A DNA stretch of 64,000 nucleotides from JAAYJT01 sp037446395 (GTDB lineage: Bacteria; Bacteroidota; Bacteroidia; Bacteroidales; JAAYJT01). Below the pieces are notes generated by a model that was not told where the DNA came from, did no database searches, and saw only the letters and a list, made by a program, of their open reading frames with translations. Each line of letters opens with the position of its first letter. Position 1 is the first letter of the stretch. The stretch covers positions 1 to 64,000 of the forward strand of contig JBBIIP010000004.1 of assembly GCA_037446395.1 (NCBI GenBank), read 5' to 3'. The position numbers and the translations under genes are program-made. Below, piece by piece: positions 36,047 to 44,684 of this stretch.

Positions 36047-36742
36047 TTAAAGGCCAATGGATTTGGGGTCAATATGAATGCCAGGGCTCATGGTACTCGA
36101 CAGGAAAATGCTTTTCATGTATGTACCTTTGGCGGCTGTTGGTTTCAGTTTGGTTATTGTTTGTAACAATTCCCGTGCATTTTCAACAATGTGTTCGGGT
36201 GCGAAAGAAATTTTACCAATGCCGGCATGTATGATTCCATATTTATCAACCTTGAAATCAATTTTACCTGCTTTCACTTCTTTCACTGCTTTTCCGACAT
36301 CCATCGTAACAGTTCCGGCTTTTGGATTGGGCATCAACCCGCGAGGTCCGAGAATCTTACCCAGTGCCCCAATTTTTGGCATTACGGTTGGCATGGTAAT
36401 AATCACATCAACCTCAGTCCATCCATTTTTGATTTGTTGGATAAAGTCATCAAGACCCACGTAATCAGCACCTGCTTCTTTGGCCTCATCTTCCTTATCA
36501 GGAGTACATAGAACCAACACTTTGATTGTTTTGCCTGTTCCATGCGGCAGGGTGACAATACCTCTCACCATTTGATTGGCTTTCCGGGGATCGACACCGA
36601 GGCGCACATCGAGGTCAACAGAAGCATCAAAACTGGTGTAGGTTATTTCCTTCACAAGTTTAGCTGCATCGGTTAATGCAAAAAGTGCGTTCTTATCAAA
36701 TTTAGCCAGTGCATCTTTTCTTTTTTTTGTTAGTGTAGCCAT
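36047..36742 (-). CDS. rplA: 50S ribosomal protein L1
   Basis: The 231-residue protein has the L1 signatures ASVDLDVRLGVDPRKANQ, GTGKTIKVLVLC and IGALGKILGPRGLMPNPKAGT. It binds 23S rRNA at the E-site stalk and, in other bacteria, the mRNA of rplK-rplA. It lies 54 bases after rplK. Confidence 0.99.
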   Translation of the reverse strand: MATLTKKRKDALAKFDKNALFALTDAAKLVKEITYTSFDASVDLDVRLGVDPRKANQMVRGIVTLPHGTGKTIKVLVLCTPDKEDEAKEAGADYVGLDDFIQQIKNGWTEVDVIITMPTVMPKIGALGKILGPRGLMPNPKAGTVTMDVGKAVKEVKAGKIDFKVDKYGIIHAGIGKISFAPEHIVENARELLQTITKLKPTAAKGTYMKSIFLSSTMSPGIHIDPKSIGL

Positions 36743-36796
36743 TGATATTTTCCTTTTAGATTTTAAGGAGGTGTGTTTACAGTCTCTCCTTTGATG

Positions 36797-37243
36797 TTAA
36801 TTGTCACCAAAAGGCGCTTTACCTTTGATTGTTATGCCCATACTACGGGCGGTTCCGGCAACCACCTGCATAGCTGCTTCGATTGTGAAAGCATTGAGGT
36901 CGGGCATTTTTGCCTCCGCAATCGCTTGAACTTGCTCCCATGTGACGGATGCAACTTTTACGCGGTTTGGCTCGGCTGAACCCTTTTTGACCTTTGCAGC
37001 TTCCAATAACTGAACAGCAACAGGTGGGGTCTTGACGATAAAGGTGAATGATTTGTCTTTAAAAACAGTAATGATTACCGGAATAAGTTTTCCGGCCGAA
37101 TTTTGGGTCCGGGCATTAAACTGTTTACAGAACTCCATGATATTCACACCTTTCGAACCCAAAGCTGGCCCTACTGGTGGAGAGGGATTAGCCGCTCCGC
37201 CCTTAATCTGCAACTTTATTATTCCAGCTACTTCTTTTGCCAT
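36797..37243 (-). CDS. rplK: 50S ribosomal protein L11
   Basis: The 148-residue protein shows the N-terminal domain IKLQIKGGAANPSPPVGPALG and MEFCKQFNART, and the RNA-binding C-terminal domain ending GTARSMGITIKG. It forms the GTPase-associated centre. It lies 65 bases downstream of nusG. Confidence 0.99.
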   Translation of the reverse strand: MAKEVAGIIKLQIKGGAANPSPPVGPALGSKGVNIMEFCKQFNARTQNSAGKLIPVIITVFKDKSFTFIVKTPPVAVQLLEAAKVKKGSAEPNRVKVASVTWEQVQAIAEAKMPDLNAFTIEAAMQVVAGTARSMGITIKGKAPFGDN

Positions 37244-37308
37244 GTTAATTAGCTAATAGGTGATTAATTATAAAAATAAACTATCCCAGTTGTGGGGTTG
37301 AATTGATA

Positions 37309-37851
37309 CTATTCCTTTTCAACTTGCATGAAACTTAACTCCAGGGGAGTTTTTCTACCGAAGATTTTCACCATCACTTTCAATCTCTTTTTCTCCTCGT
37401 TTATTTCTTCTATCACTCCGCTGAAGCTGTTGAATGGTCCATCAATCACAGTCACGGTTTCTCCGATAATGAATGGTACATTGAGTTCTTCGCCCTTGTC
37501 TGACATTTCGTCCACCTTACCAAGAATGCGGTTAACCTCGCTCAGTCGCATGGGTTGCGGCATGTCTTTTGATCCAAGAAATCCGAGTACTCCCGGAACA
37601 TTTCGGATGGTATGGGGAACTTCGCCGGTCAGCACTGCTTCGACCAACACATATCCAGGAAAGAAATTACGTTCTTTACTAACTTTCTTGCCCTTCCTGA
37701 TCTGGTAAACCTTCTCGGTAGGGATTAGAATTTGTGAAACGTAATCCTGCAATCCCAGTCGGTTCACTTCTGACTCAATGTAGTGCTTCACTTTCTTTTC
37801 ATTTCCTGTAATGGTGCGCAAAACGTACCATTTTTTGACCTGATCGCTCAT
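37309..37851 (-). CDS. nusG: Transcription termination/antitermination factor NusG
   Basis: The 180-residue protein has the NGN domain (KKWYVLRTITGNEKKVKHYIE, FPGYVLVEA, IRNVPGVLGFLG) and the KOW domain near the end (IGETVTVIDGPFNSFSGVIEEI). It couples RNA polymerase to Rho or the ribosome. It follows secE by 63 bases. Confidence 0.98.
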   Translation of the reverse strand: MSDQVKKWYVLRTITGNEKKVKHYIESEVNRLGLQDYVSQILIPTEKVYQIRKGKKVSKERNFFPGYVLVEAVLTGEVPHTIRNVPGVLGFLGSKDMPQPMRLSEVNRILGKVDEMSDKGEELNVPFIIGETVTVIDGPFNSFSGVIEEINEEKKRLKVMVKIFGRKTPLELSFMQVEKE

Positions 37852-37914
37852 GTTAATTGATGAAATTGAAAAGAATTAATATCACGATATAATAGATGTT
37901 CAGCAACGCCTTCA

Positions 37915-38112
37915 TCAAACAAGCTTGTAAAATTGTTCCAAGATTGTTTGAAATGATTTATCCATCAGATAAACGACTATAGCGATTATCAGGGAAGCAA
38001 CGGATACAACCAGGGCGCTGCTTTGCAGCTCACTCCAAGTAGGCCATGATACTTTATGCATCAGCTCATCGTAACTTTCGCTGATGTATTCTTTTATTTT
38101 AAGTTTTGCCAT
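37915..38112 (-). CDS. secE: Preprotein translocase subunit SecE
   Basis: This 65-residue single-span protein starts at ATG 38112 (MAKLKIKEYISESY); a longer GTG frame would run into tRNA-Trp. The conserved amphipathic segment ELMHKVSWPTWSEL precedes the membrane helix (about 33-53). It stabilises SecY. It sits between tRNA-Trp and nusG as usual for the phylum. Confidence 0.95.
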   Translation of the reverse strand: MAKLKIKEYISESYDELMHKVSWPTWSELQSSALVVSVASLIIAIVVYLMDKSFQTILEQFYKLV

Positions 38113-38127
38113 AATTAAGCATTTTTG

Positions 38128-38200
38128 CACGGGTGGAGAGACTCGAACTCCCAGCCAACGGTTTTGGAGACCGCTACTCTACCAATTGAGCTACACCCGT
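38128..38200 (-). tRNA. tRNA-Trp (CCA)
   Basis: A 73-base cloverleaf. Acceptor ACGGGTG pairs with CACCCGT, discriminator G, anticodon loop CTCCAAA with CCA. It lies between tuf and secE on the same strand. Confidence 0.96.
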
Positions 38201-38232
38201 ATACCTCAAACTGATGAAATTAGTTTGTTAAA

Positions 38233-38262
38233 CAGGAGTGCCCTCCGAAGAGGGTGATCCTG
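38233..38262 (-). promoter_or_regulatory. Hairpin directly after tuf
   Basis: CAGGA/TCCTG outer and CCCTC/GAGGG inner stems with a TTCG-type tetraloop, 7 bases after the tuf stop. It has no T run, so it may protect or mark the 3' end of tuf mRNA before tRNA-Trp processing rather than stop transcription. Confidence 0.5.
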
Positions 38263-38269
38263 CTATTTT

Positions 38270-39457
38270 TTAGTCAAGAATTTCAGTAACCTGGCCTGCA
38301 CCTACAGTTCGTCCACCTTCGCGGATGGCAAAACGCAGGTTTAGGTTTAATGCAATTTCGTGGATAAGATGAACGGTAATCGTGAGGTTATCGCCTGGCA
38401 TAATCATTTCAACGCCTTCGGGCAGGATAATTTCACCGGTAACGTCAGTTGTTCTGAAATAGAACTGGGGGCGATATCTGTTGTGGAAAGGAGTATGGCG
38501 TCCGCCTTCTTCTTTCTTAAGAATATAAACCTGTGCCTTAAACTGTTTGTGGGGTTTAATGGAGCCTGGTTTAGCAACTACCATGCCACGACGAATGGCA
38601 TCCTTGTCAATTCCACGAAGCAATAGACCAGCGTTATCGCCAGCTTCGCCAGTATCAAGCAGTTTGCGGAACATTTCAACTCCCGTAACAACTGACTTCA
38701 ATTTTTCTGCACCGAGCCCGATGATTTCAACTGCTTCACCAACTTTTATTACACCAGTTTCGATTCTGCCGGTGGCCACAGTGCCACGTCCGGTGATCGA
38801 GAACACGTCTTCGACGGGCATCAGGAAATCCTTATCGCGATCGCGAACAGGCAGCGGAATGTACTCGTCCACAGCTTTCATGAGTTCGATGATCTTTTCA
38901 ACCCAAACGGGTTCTTTATTCAGGCCACCCAGGGCAGATCCGCGAATAACCGGAGCGTTGTCGCCGTCGAAGCCATAGAAGTTGAGCAGGTCGCGCACTT
39001 CCATTTCGACCAGTTCGAGTAGTTCCTCGTCGTCAACCAGGTCAACTTTATTCATAAAAACAACCAAACGGGGAACACCTACCTGGCGTGCCAGCAGGAT
39101 ATGTTCGCGTGTTTGAGGCATAGGACCATCGGTTGCAGCAACAACCAAAATAGCACCATCCATCTGGGCAGCGCCGGTAACCATATTCTTGATATAGTCG
39201 GCATGGCCTGGGCAATCAACGTGAGCGTAATGCCTGTTTTCGGTTTGATACTCAACGTGAGCTGTATTGATGGTGATACCCCTTTCTTTTTCTTCAGGTG
39301 CATTGTCGATCGAATCGAAGGACCTGTATTCCGAAAGACCCTTCTCTGCAAGAATCAGTGTGATTGCTGCCGTAAGGGTAGTTTTACCATGGTCAATGTG
39401 GCCAATTGTGCCAACGTTGACGTGGGGTTTTGAACGTGAGAATTTTTCTTTTGCCAT
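38270..39457 (-). CDS. tuf: Translation elongation factor Tu
   Basis: The 395-residue GTPase shows GHIDHGKTTL (G1), RGITINTAHVEYQ (G2 region), DCPGHADYIKNM (G3), NKVDLVDDEE (G4) and RGSALGG (G5), followed by the two beta-barrel domains ending VGAGQVTEILD. It delivers aminoacyl-tRNA to the ribosome. It is embedded between tRNA genes in the same transcript. Confidence 0.99.
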   Translation of the reverse strand: MAKEKFSRSKPHVNVGTIGHIDHGKTTLTAAITLILAEKGLSEYRSFDSIDNAPEEKERGITINTAHVEYQTENRHYAHVDCPGHADYIKNMVTGAAQMDGAILVVAATDGPMPQTREHILLARQVGVPRLVVFMNKVDLVDDEELLELVEMEVRDLLNFYGFDGDNAPVIRGSALGGLNKEPVWVEKIIELMKAVDEYIPLPVRDRDKDFLMPVEDVFSITGRGTVATGRIETGVIKVGEAVEIIGLGAEKLKSVVTGVEMFRKLLDTGEAGDNAGLLLRGIDKDAIRRGMVVAKPGSIKPHKQFKAQVYILKKEEGGRHTPFHNRYRPQFYFRTTDVTGEIILPEGVEMIMPGDNLTITVHLIHEIALNLNLRFAIREGGRTVGAGQVTEILD

Positions 39458-39507
39458 ATCGAATGAAAATTACAATTTAAAAAATGATGTTTTGTTATTC
39501 AACCTCG

Positions 39508-39579
39508 AGCCAATGACGAGATTTGAACTCGTGACCCCTTCCTTACCAAGGAAGTGCTCTACCCCTGAGCTACATCGGC
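39508..39579 (-). tRNA. tRNA-Thr (GGT)
   Basis: A 72-base cloverleaf. Acceptor GCCGATG/CATTGGC, anticodon loop CTTGGTAAG centre with GGT, T arm GAGTTCAAATCTC. Discriminator T. Confidence 0.95.
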
Positions 39580-39703
39580 TTAAAATCCTTGTTAATCAGG
39601 GGCGGATTTCCCAGGACCGTTTCCCTGTGTTAATTTTGGTGTACCATGAAATAAAGAACTTCTTTAAAACACTTATTTATTATAAGTGTTCAATATTTTT
39701 TTG

Positions 39704-39776
39704 AGCGGAAGACGGGGTTCGAACCCGCTACCTAAAGCTTGGAAGGCTTTCGCTCTACCAAATGAGCTACTTCCGC
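39704..39776 (-). tRNA. tRNA-Gly (TCC)
   Basis: A 73-base cloverleaf. Acceptor GCGGAAG/CTTCCGC, anticodon stem AAAGC/GCTTT with loop CTTCCAA (TCC), discriminator T as usual for glycine tRNAs. Confidence 0.95.
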
Positions 39777-39791
39777 TGACATAGAATAATG

Positions 39792-39873
39792 TGGGGAGAG
39801 GAGGATTCGAACCTCCGAAGGCTTAGCCAACAGATTTACAGTCTGCCCCATTTGACCGCTCTGGTATCTCCCC
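39792..39873 (-). tRNA. tRNA-Tyr (GTA)
   Basis: An 82-base class II tRNA. Acceptor GGGGAGA/TCTCCCC, anticodon GTA in CTGTAAA, long variable arm, discriminator A. Confidence 0.95.
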
Positions 39874-39908
39874 GCCTATATCTATTTTTCAATATGTTCA
39901 AAGAACTG

Positions 39909-39982
39909 AGCCGATAGAGGGATTCGAACCCCCGACCCGCTGATTACAAATCAGCTGCTCTGGCCAACTGAGCTACATCGGC
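39909..39982 (-). tRNA. tRNA-Thr (TGT)
   Basis: A 74-base cloverleaf. Acceptor GCCGATG/TATCGGC with a wobble pair, anticodon loop TTTGTAA (TGT), discriminator T. It is the first gene of the tRNA-tuf transcript. Confidence 0.95.
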
Positions 39983-40000
39983 GGGATATTCTCAACACAT

Positions 40001-40030
40001 AAAAAAGCAGCCCTTTTTGAAAAGGACTGC
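40001..40030 (-). terminator. Terminator of the rpsU-xerC-hpf transcript
   Basis: On the minus strand GCAGTCCTTTT pairs with AAAAGGGCTGC-type sequence (about 10 bp, one G-T pair) followed by six T residues. It lies about 53 bases past the hpf stop, and its upstream edge touches the -7 box of the next promoter. Confidence 0.85.
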
Positions 40031-40061
40031 AAAAGTATAAACAATCCGGATAACTACCAAA
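40030..40061 (-). promoter_or_regulatory. Promoter of the tRNA-tuf-rpo transcript
   Basis: On the minus strand TTTG (40061-40058), 20 bases, TACTTTTG (40037-40030). Predicted start near 40023, inside the hpf terminator hairpin. The -7 region TACTTTTGCAG is identical to that of the rpsU promoter. Confidence 0.65.
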
Positions 40062-40083
40062 ATTCTTTTAAGTTTTTTTTATT

Positions 40084-40380
40084 TTAATGTCGGATTTTCT
40101 CTTTATGCTTTGTTAATTGCTTGCGAAGTGCTTCAACAGACAGATCAACTGCCTCTTCGAATGTTTTACTGTTCTTCTTGGCAAACAAGTCGTTGCCCCT
40201 AATCAACAGCTTAATCTCGGCAACTTTATTTTCCTGCTTCTCGTTGTTTTCGAGCTTTAAGGTGATTTCTGATGCGACGATGTTTTCGTAGATCCCAAGT
40301 AATTTTTCTACTTTCTCCTGAATAAAGCTGTCGAGCTTTGAGTCGGATTTAAACTTCACTGATGTAATATTAATCTTCAT
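40084..40380 (-). CDS. hpf: Ribosome hibernation promoting factor, short form
   Basis: The 98-residue protein matches the HPF/YfiA family: MKINITSVKFKSDSKLDSFIQEKV, IKLLIRGNDLFA and EEAVDLSVEALRKQLTKHKEK. It binds the 30S subunit in slow growth. The length equals the short form without the dimerisation tail. It lies 16 bases after xerC in the rpsU transcript. Confidence 0.95.
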   Translation of the reverse strand: MKINITSVKFKSDSKLDSFIQEKVEKLLGIYENIVASEITLKLENNEKQENKVAEIKLLIRGNDLFAKKNSKTFEEAVDLSVEALRKQLTKHKEKIRH

Positions 40381-40396
40381 GATATCCTCCGTGGTT

Positions 40397-41284
40397 TTAA
40401 GCTTTAGGATGAGCTTGTTGATAAATCTTCTTTAAACGATCAATGGTATTGTGCGTGTAGATTTGTGTGGCTGCCAGGTTTGCGTGCCCGAGGAGATCCT
40501 TGATTGCATTCAGATCGGCTCCATTATTCAACAACAAGGTAGCAAAAGTATGCCTGAGCACATGAGGGCTCTTTTTGGTTTTTGTGGTTACTTTTGATAA
40601 GTAACGGTTCACGATGCCATAAATCAGACGCGGATAGGCTTTCTTGCCTTTGATGGTAGTTATGAGAAAATGTTGGCTTTGTTCTTGTTTGACCTCCTTT
40701 GATTTAAGTTGAATAAAAGCGGAAATAATGGTGTTGAGATATGCTCCAAACGGTATGATACGTTGTTTGTTTCGTTTCCCTGTCACACGCAGCTGGTTTG
40801 TGTTTAAGTCAATATCTTTTTCTGAGAGTTCGATGAGTTCGCCTGCGCGCATCCCTGTTGAATAGAGAATTTCGAGTACCAGGCGATCGCGCATTCCTGA
40901 AAAATTCTCGGGAAATTCAATTTCTTTGAAAAGTCGGGACATCGCGTCTTTATCAATAAACTCCGGCAATTTCCTGGACATTTTTGGAGAAACCAGCTTG
41001 AGCATCGGGTTTTCCACGATGGCCTGTTGCCTCTGCAGGAACTTATAATAAGTTTTTAGGGTTGACAGTTTCCTGTTAATTGAGCGCGGACTGATTTTGT
41101 TTAAGAACAACAGTGCTATCCAGGAGCGGATGATGTGGTGATTGGCCATCGCGGGATCCGAGATGTCGTAATTTTGTGTAAGAAAGTCAGCAAATTGCTC
41201 CAGATCCTTTCGGTACGCTTTTGTGGTCAGCTGCGAATATTTCTTTTCAGTGATCAGGTGCTGAAAGAAAGTATCAAGGATCAT
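40397..41284 (-). CDS. XerC/XerD-type tyrosine recombinase
   Basis: The 295-residue recombinase has an N-terminal SAM-like core-binding domain (about 1-85) and a catalytic domain with the full set of residues: Arg146 (STGMRAGEL), Lys170 (VTGKRNKQR), His241 and Arg244 (HVLRHTFATL), His267 (LLGHANL) and the nucleophile Tyr276. It probably resolves chromosome dimers at dif. Its place between rpsU and hpf is standard in the phylum, so it is a housekeeping gene, not an element integrase. Confidence 0.93.
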   Translation of the reverse strand: MILDTFFQHLITEKKYSQLTTKAYRKDLEQFADFLTQNYDISDPAMANHHIIRSWIALLFLNKISPRSINRKLSTLKTYYKFLQRQQAIVENPMLKLVSPKMSRKLPEFIDKDAMSRLFKEIEFPENFSGMRDRLVLEILYSTGMRAGELIELSEKDIDLNTNQLRVTGKRNKQRIIPFGAYLNTIISAFIQLKSKEVKQEQSQHFLITTIKGKKAYPRLIYGIVNRYLSKVTTKTKKSPHVLRHTFATLLLNNGADLNAIKDLLGHANLAATQIYTHNTIDRLKKIYQQAHPKA

Positions 41285-41416
41285 AGGCGAAAAATAAAAA
41301 ACAAACCTGCTTAGGCCTTGCGGCTGTAATTTGAACGTCTAAAACTACAACCTTATTGCCAAAAAAGCAAATTTGTCTTTAAAATATTTTCCTTAACTGC
41401 CAAAAAAATGATTTTG

Positions 41417-41611
41417 TCAGATATTGGCAGTATCCTGAAGTTGTTGTATATAAATTGCTTTGAGTCTTTCTTCGCGCTTTAATACTGAGGGCTTGGTAAA
41501 TTTCTGCCGATCGCGAAGTTCTCTGACCACACCGGTTTTTTCGAATTTACGCTTGAGTTTTTTTAAGGCCTTGTCAATGCTTTCGCCTTCTTTTACGGGA
41601 ACAATAATCAT
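41417..41611 (-). CDS. rpsU: 30S ribosomal protein S21
   Basis: The 64-residue basic protein has the S21 signature VKEGESIDKALKKLKRKFEKTGVV followed by RELRDRQKFTKPSVLKR. It is first in the rpsU-xerC-hpf transcript. The 132-base gap to xerC contains an imperfect 21-base direct repeat (41357-41377 and 41398-41418, TGCCAAAAAA...TTTGTC). Confidence 0.97.
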   Translation of the reverse strand: MIIVPVKEGESIDKALKKLKRKFEKTGVVRELRDRQKFTKPSVLKREERLKAIYIQQLQDTANI

Positions 41612-41648
41612 ATTTTTAACCTTGCTATTAAGTATTTATTTTGGGCTG

Positions 41649-41680
41649 CAAAAGTAGAAATGTTTTTTGAAACCACCAAA
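41649..41680 (-). promoter_or_regulatory. Promoter of rpsU
   Basis: On the minus strand TTTG (41680-41677), 20 bases, TACTTTTG (41656-41649), about 38 bases before the rpsU ATG. It is a full consensus match. Confidence 0.7.
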
Positions 41681-41968
41681 AGTAATGAGAATATTTTTTC
41701 TTATTGCCCCAGGTCAATGTAAACCCCTGTGGATTGTCGATTTAACAAGACTTCGGATATGAATTCTCTGCAACTACCAGGATTTCAAAATTTACGGTTG
41801 TCAGTTAATCGGAGCGGATCAAAGCGCCTAAAAATTTCAATTTCGCGATACCATGCAGGCAAATCATCCATGTAATTCAGGAGAGAACATAATATCTTTC
41901 GTTGCACCCTGGGTTCTTCTCCGCGCTAAAATCGTTTCTAGCAGTGGTGATGAAATTGGTTATTGGAT
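41681..41968. other. Gene-free stretch between rpsU and the DPP-IV gene
   Basis: I see no gene and no convincing terminator or repeat here beyond the rpsU promoter at its left border. Confidence 0.4.
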
Positions 41969-44152
41969 TTATAATTCTCTTAGAAGAAAGTCGGTCATTA
42001 AACCGAAAAGATGCAATCGTGTGTTTCCGCCCGAGATCCCATGATCACGGTTTGGATAAAGCATCATTTCGAATTGTTTGTTTTGCTTTATTAATGCATC
42101 AATCATTTCGATTGAATTTTCGACATGTACGTTGTCGTCGCCGGTACCGTGTGCGATGAGAAGTTTTCCTTTCAGGGCGGAGGCAAAACTGACAGGAGAG
42201 TTTTGATCATATCCCTCTTGATTTTCTTGTGGGGTTCGCATAAATCGCTCTGTATAAATGTTGTCATAGTATCTCCATGATGATACCGGAGCCACTGCAA
42301 TCCCTGCCCTAAATACATCAGCGCCTTTTGTCATGCAAAGCAATGCCATATAGCCACCATAACTCCAACCATAAATCCCGATCCGGTTTTCATCAATATA
42401 AGGCAAGTTTGCAAGATACCTGGCAACTTCAATCTGGTCCTGAGTCTCATATTTTCCAAGTTGCAGATAAGTCATTTTCTTAAATTCCTCACCTCTGAAC
42501 CCCGTTCCCCTGTTGTCCACCGAAACTACAATAAACCCTTTTTGGGTAAGCAAATGAAACCAAAGCGCCGTAGTTCCCCCCCATCCGTTGCGCACGGTTT
42601 GCGATCCGGGGCCACCATAGACATACATGAGTACCGGATATTTTTTCTGCGGGTCGAAGTTGTGAGGCTTCATTATAGATGCGTTAAGCAAAACCCCTTC
42701 GGAAGTGGTGAGAGTAATAAATTCCGTTGAGCTAAAACCATATTCTCTCATGAGCGCAATCAACCTGGCATTGTCCTGAATCATTCGAACCTCTTCGCCC
42801 TTGTTGTTGTTGACTGTGATATACGCGGGCCGATTTGCATTGCTATAAGAAAGCACATAATAATCAAAAGTCTTGCTGAATCGGGCGTTATTGGTACCAA
42901 CCAGCCCCGAGAGCTTCTTTAGGTTGCTGCCATCCAAGCTGACGCTATATATTTCTCGTTGCAATGGTGATTCTTTGGCTGCCTGAAAATAAACCACCTG
43001 TCTTTTCAAATCAACACCATAAAGAGCTGTAATTTCCCAGGAACCTTTTGTGAGTTGCCTTATAAGTTTTCCACTCATATCATATAAATACAAGTGATTA
43101 AAACCATCAAGCTCACTTGTGATCAGGAAACGTTTGCCGTCGTAAAGAAAAGTCAGGTCATTGGTGATTTCGATATAATATTTGTTTCGTTCTTCATAGA
43201 GCAATTGATTGCTGCCGGTTTCAACATTCGAGAGAATAATTTCAAGATTGTTTTGCAGGCGATTCAGGCGTTGAATTGCCAAAAGGTCAGGGTTTTTTGT
43301 CCACAGAAGGCGTGGAATATATTGGTCAGTTTCTGGCCCCACATCTATTTGAGTAATTCTGCCGGATTGCAGGTTGAAAACATGGACACTCACGATTGAG
43401 TTATCCTCGCCCGCCTTGGGGTATTTATAACTGTGCTTGCCTGGGTAAAGTGTGCCATAGTTTGTCAGCGAAAACTCTTTAACATGGTTTTCGTCGAATC
43501 GCAAAAATGCTATTTTTGATCCGTCGGGTGACCAATAAAATCCTTTGGTGATACCGAATTCCTCTTCATAAACCCAATCCGTAGTGCCGTTAATGATTTT
43601 CCCATAAGATCCATCAAAAGTTACCTGTTTCTCTAAATCAGACTCCAGGTATTTAACAAATAAATTATTATCCCTGACGAACGCCACCATCGAACCATCG
43701 GGAGACAAATCAGCGAGTCGTTGCTTTCCGTTTTTACTAACCGGATAACTGGTGCGCTTTTCCAAATCGTAGACAAAATAGTCGGAAGTGCTGCTGTATC
43801 GATAAATTGACTCGGTGTTGGCAGCAAAAAGAATTTTTGTTTCGTCCCTGCTTAAGCTATAACTATCAATTTGAGGTGGTTTTTCAATTTCGGCAGCATT
43901 TAGTTGTGATGAATGAAAGAGGGTGGCAACCTTATCGCCATTGTCATAGCGATATTTATTGATTGAATCGCGTTCAAGAATTGTGAAATGAATTCCATCG
44001 TTCATCGACTCATATCCACGCATTCCGCGGGCATTGAATTTTCCGGTTTTCCAAATGTCATCAAGTGTGATGGTGGTGATTTGGCTTTGAGAAAATACAA
44101 GATTAGAAATGACCGTGATTAAAAAAATTCCGATTGTAGTCCTGTAGTTCAT
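41969..44152 (-). CDS. Dipeptidyl peptidase IV-type serine peptidase (family S9)
   Basis: The 727-residue exported peptidase begins with a signal peptide (about 1-21, ending LVFSQ). A beta-propeller (about 60-470) with motifs such as DWVYEEEFG precedes the alpha/beta-hydrolase domain. The Glu of that motif is the S9B signature that binds the substrate N-terminus. The catalytic triad is Ser597 (GWSYGGY), Asp672 (HGTGDDNVH) and His704 (NRDHGI). It removes X-Pro or X-Ala dipeptides from peptides in the periplasm. It is monocistronic. Confidence 0.95.
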   Translation of the reverse strand: MNYRTTIGIFLITVISNLVFSQSQITTITLDDIWKTGKFNARGMRGYESMNDGIHFTILERDSINKYRYDNGDKVATLFHSSQLNAAEIEKPPQIDSYSLSRDETKILFAANTESIYRYSSTSDYFVYDLEKRTSYPVSKNGKQRLADLSPDGSMVAFVRDNNLFVKYLESDLEKQVTFDGSYGKIINGTTDWVYEEEFGITKGFYWSPDGSKIAFLRFDENHVKEFSLTNYGTLYPGKHSYKYPKAGEDNSIVSVHVFNLQSGRITQIDVGPETDQYIPRLLWTKNPDLLAIQRLNRLQNNLEIILSNVETGSNQLLYEERNKYYIEITNDLTFLYDGKRFLITSELDGFNHLYLYDMSGKLIRQLTKGSWEITALYGVDLKRQVVYFQAAKESPLQREIYSVSLDGSNLKKLSGLVGTNNARFSKTFDYYVLSYSNANRPAYITVNNNKGEEVRMIQDNARLIALMREYGFSSTEFITLTTSEGVLLNASIMKPHNFDPQKKYPVLMYVYGGPGSQTVRNGWGGTTALWFHLLTQKGFIVVSVDNRGTGFRGEEFKKMTYLQLGKYETQDQIEVARYLANLPYIDENRIGIYGWSYGGYMALLCMTKGADVFRAGIAVAPVSSWRYYDNIYTERFMRTPQENQEGYDQNSPVSFASALKGKLLIAHGTGDDNVHVENSIEMIDALIKQNKQFEMMLYPNRDHGISGGNTRLHLFGLMTDFLLREL

Positions 44153-44337
44153 TTTCTGTTTTTGATTAGATGAATGATATTTCCTAAAAAGCCTTCAAAA
44201 TTACAAAGATGAAAATATCTATGGGTTTTGGGACACTAATTTGCAGATTTATGATTTCACAGGAGTTTGTATTTAGAGGCTAATTTCATTAAAACAGGGT
44301 TTAGTATATTGATTTTATTATTTTTGCAATTCTTTTT

Positions 44338-44412
44338 GAGATATTAGCTCAGTTGGTTTAGAGCGCTTGCTTGACAGGCAAGAGGTCACTGGTTCGAATC
44401 CAGTATATCTCA
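44338..44412 (+). tRNA. tRNA-Val (GAC)
   Basis: A 75-base cloverleaf. Acceptor GAGATAT/ATATCTC, anticodon stem CTTGC/GCAAG with loop TTGACAG (GAC), discriminator A. A TATTTTTG -7 box (44319-44326) lies just upstream. Confidence 0.94.
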
Positions 44413-44429
44413 CGAGCCAACGAAAATCA

Positions 44430-44504
44430 GGGATATTAGCTCAGTTGGTTTAGAGCGGCGTCTTCACAGGGCGAAGGTCACTGGTTCGAATCCAGTATAT
44501 CCCA
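44430..44504 (+). tRNA. tRNA-Val (CAC), near-duplicate of its neighbour
   Basis: A 75-base cloverleaf. Acceptor GGGATAT/ATATCCC, loop TTCACAG with anticodon CAC. The D and T arms are identical to the upstream tRNA-Val (GAC); the anticodon stem GCGTC/GGCGA has one G-A mismatch at its outer pair and one G-T pair. The acceptor differs by a compensated pair. Confidence 0.85.
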
Positions 44505-44684
44505 CAATGCGCAAACAGCCACCCAGCCAGATAAAGTGGGTTGCGGTTTCCTTGTTATCAAGTTTTATTCAATACAACCAGTTTGCTCTGCATATATCGC
44601 GCTCCCGGTTCAATGTCCTGATGAAATCAAAATGCTCAATAAACATACAGGAAATCCGGTGGCAACAGGGCTGATATCGGTTTG

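Noticed and set aside
40397..41284. Integrase of a mobile element
   Set aside because: The recombinase sits between rpsU and hpf, the usual place of the housekeeping Xer gene in Bacteroidota.
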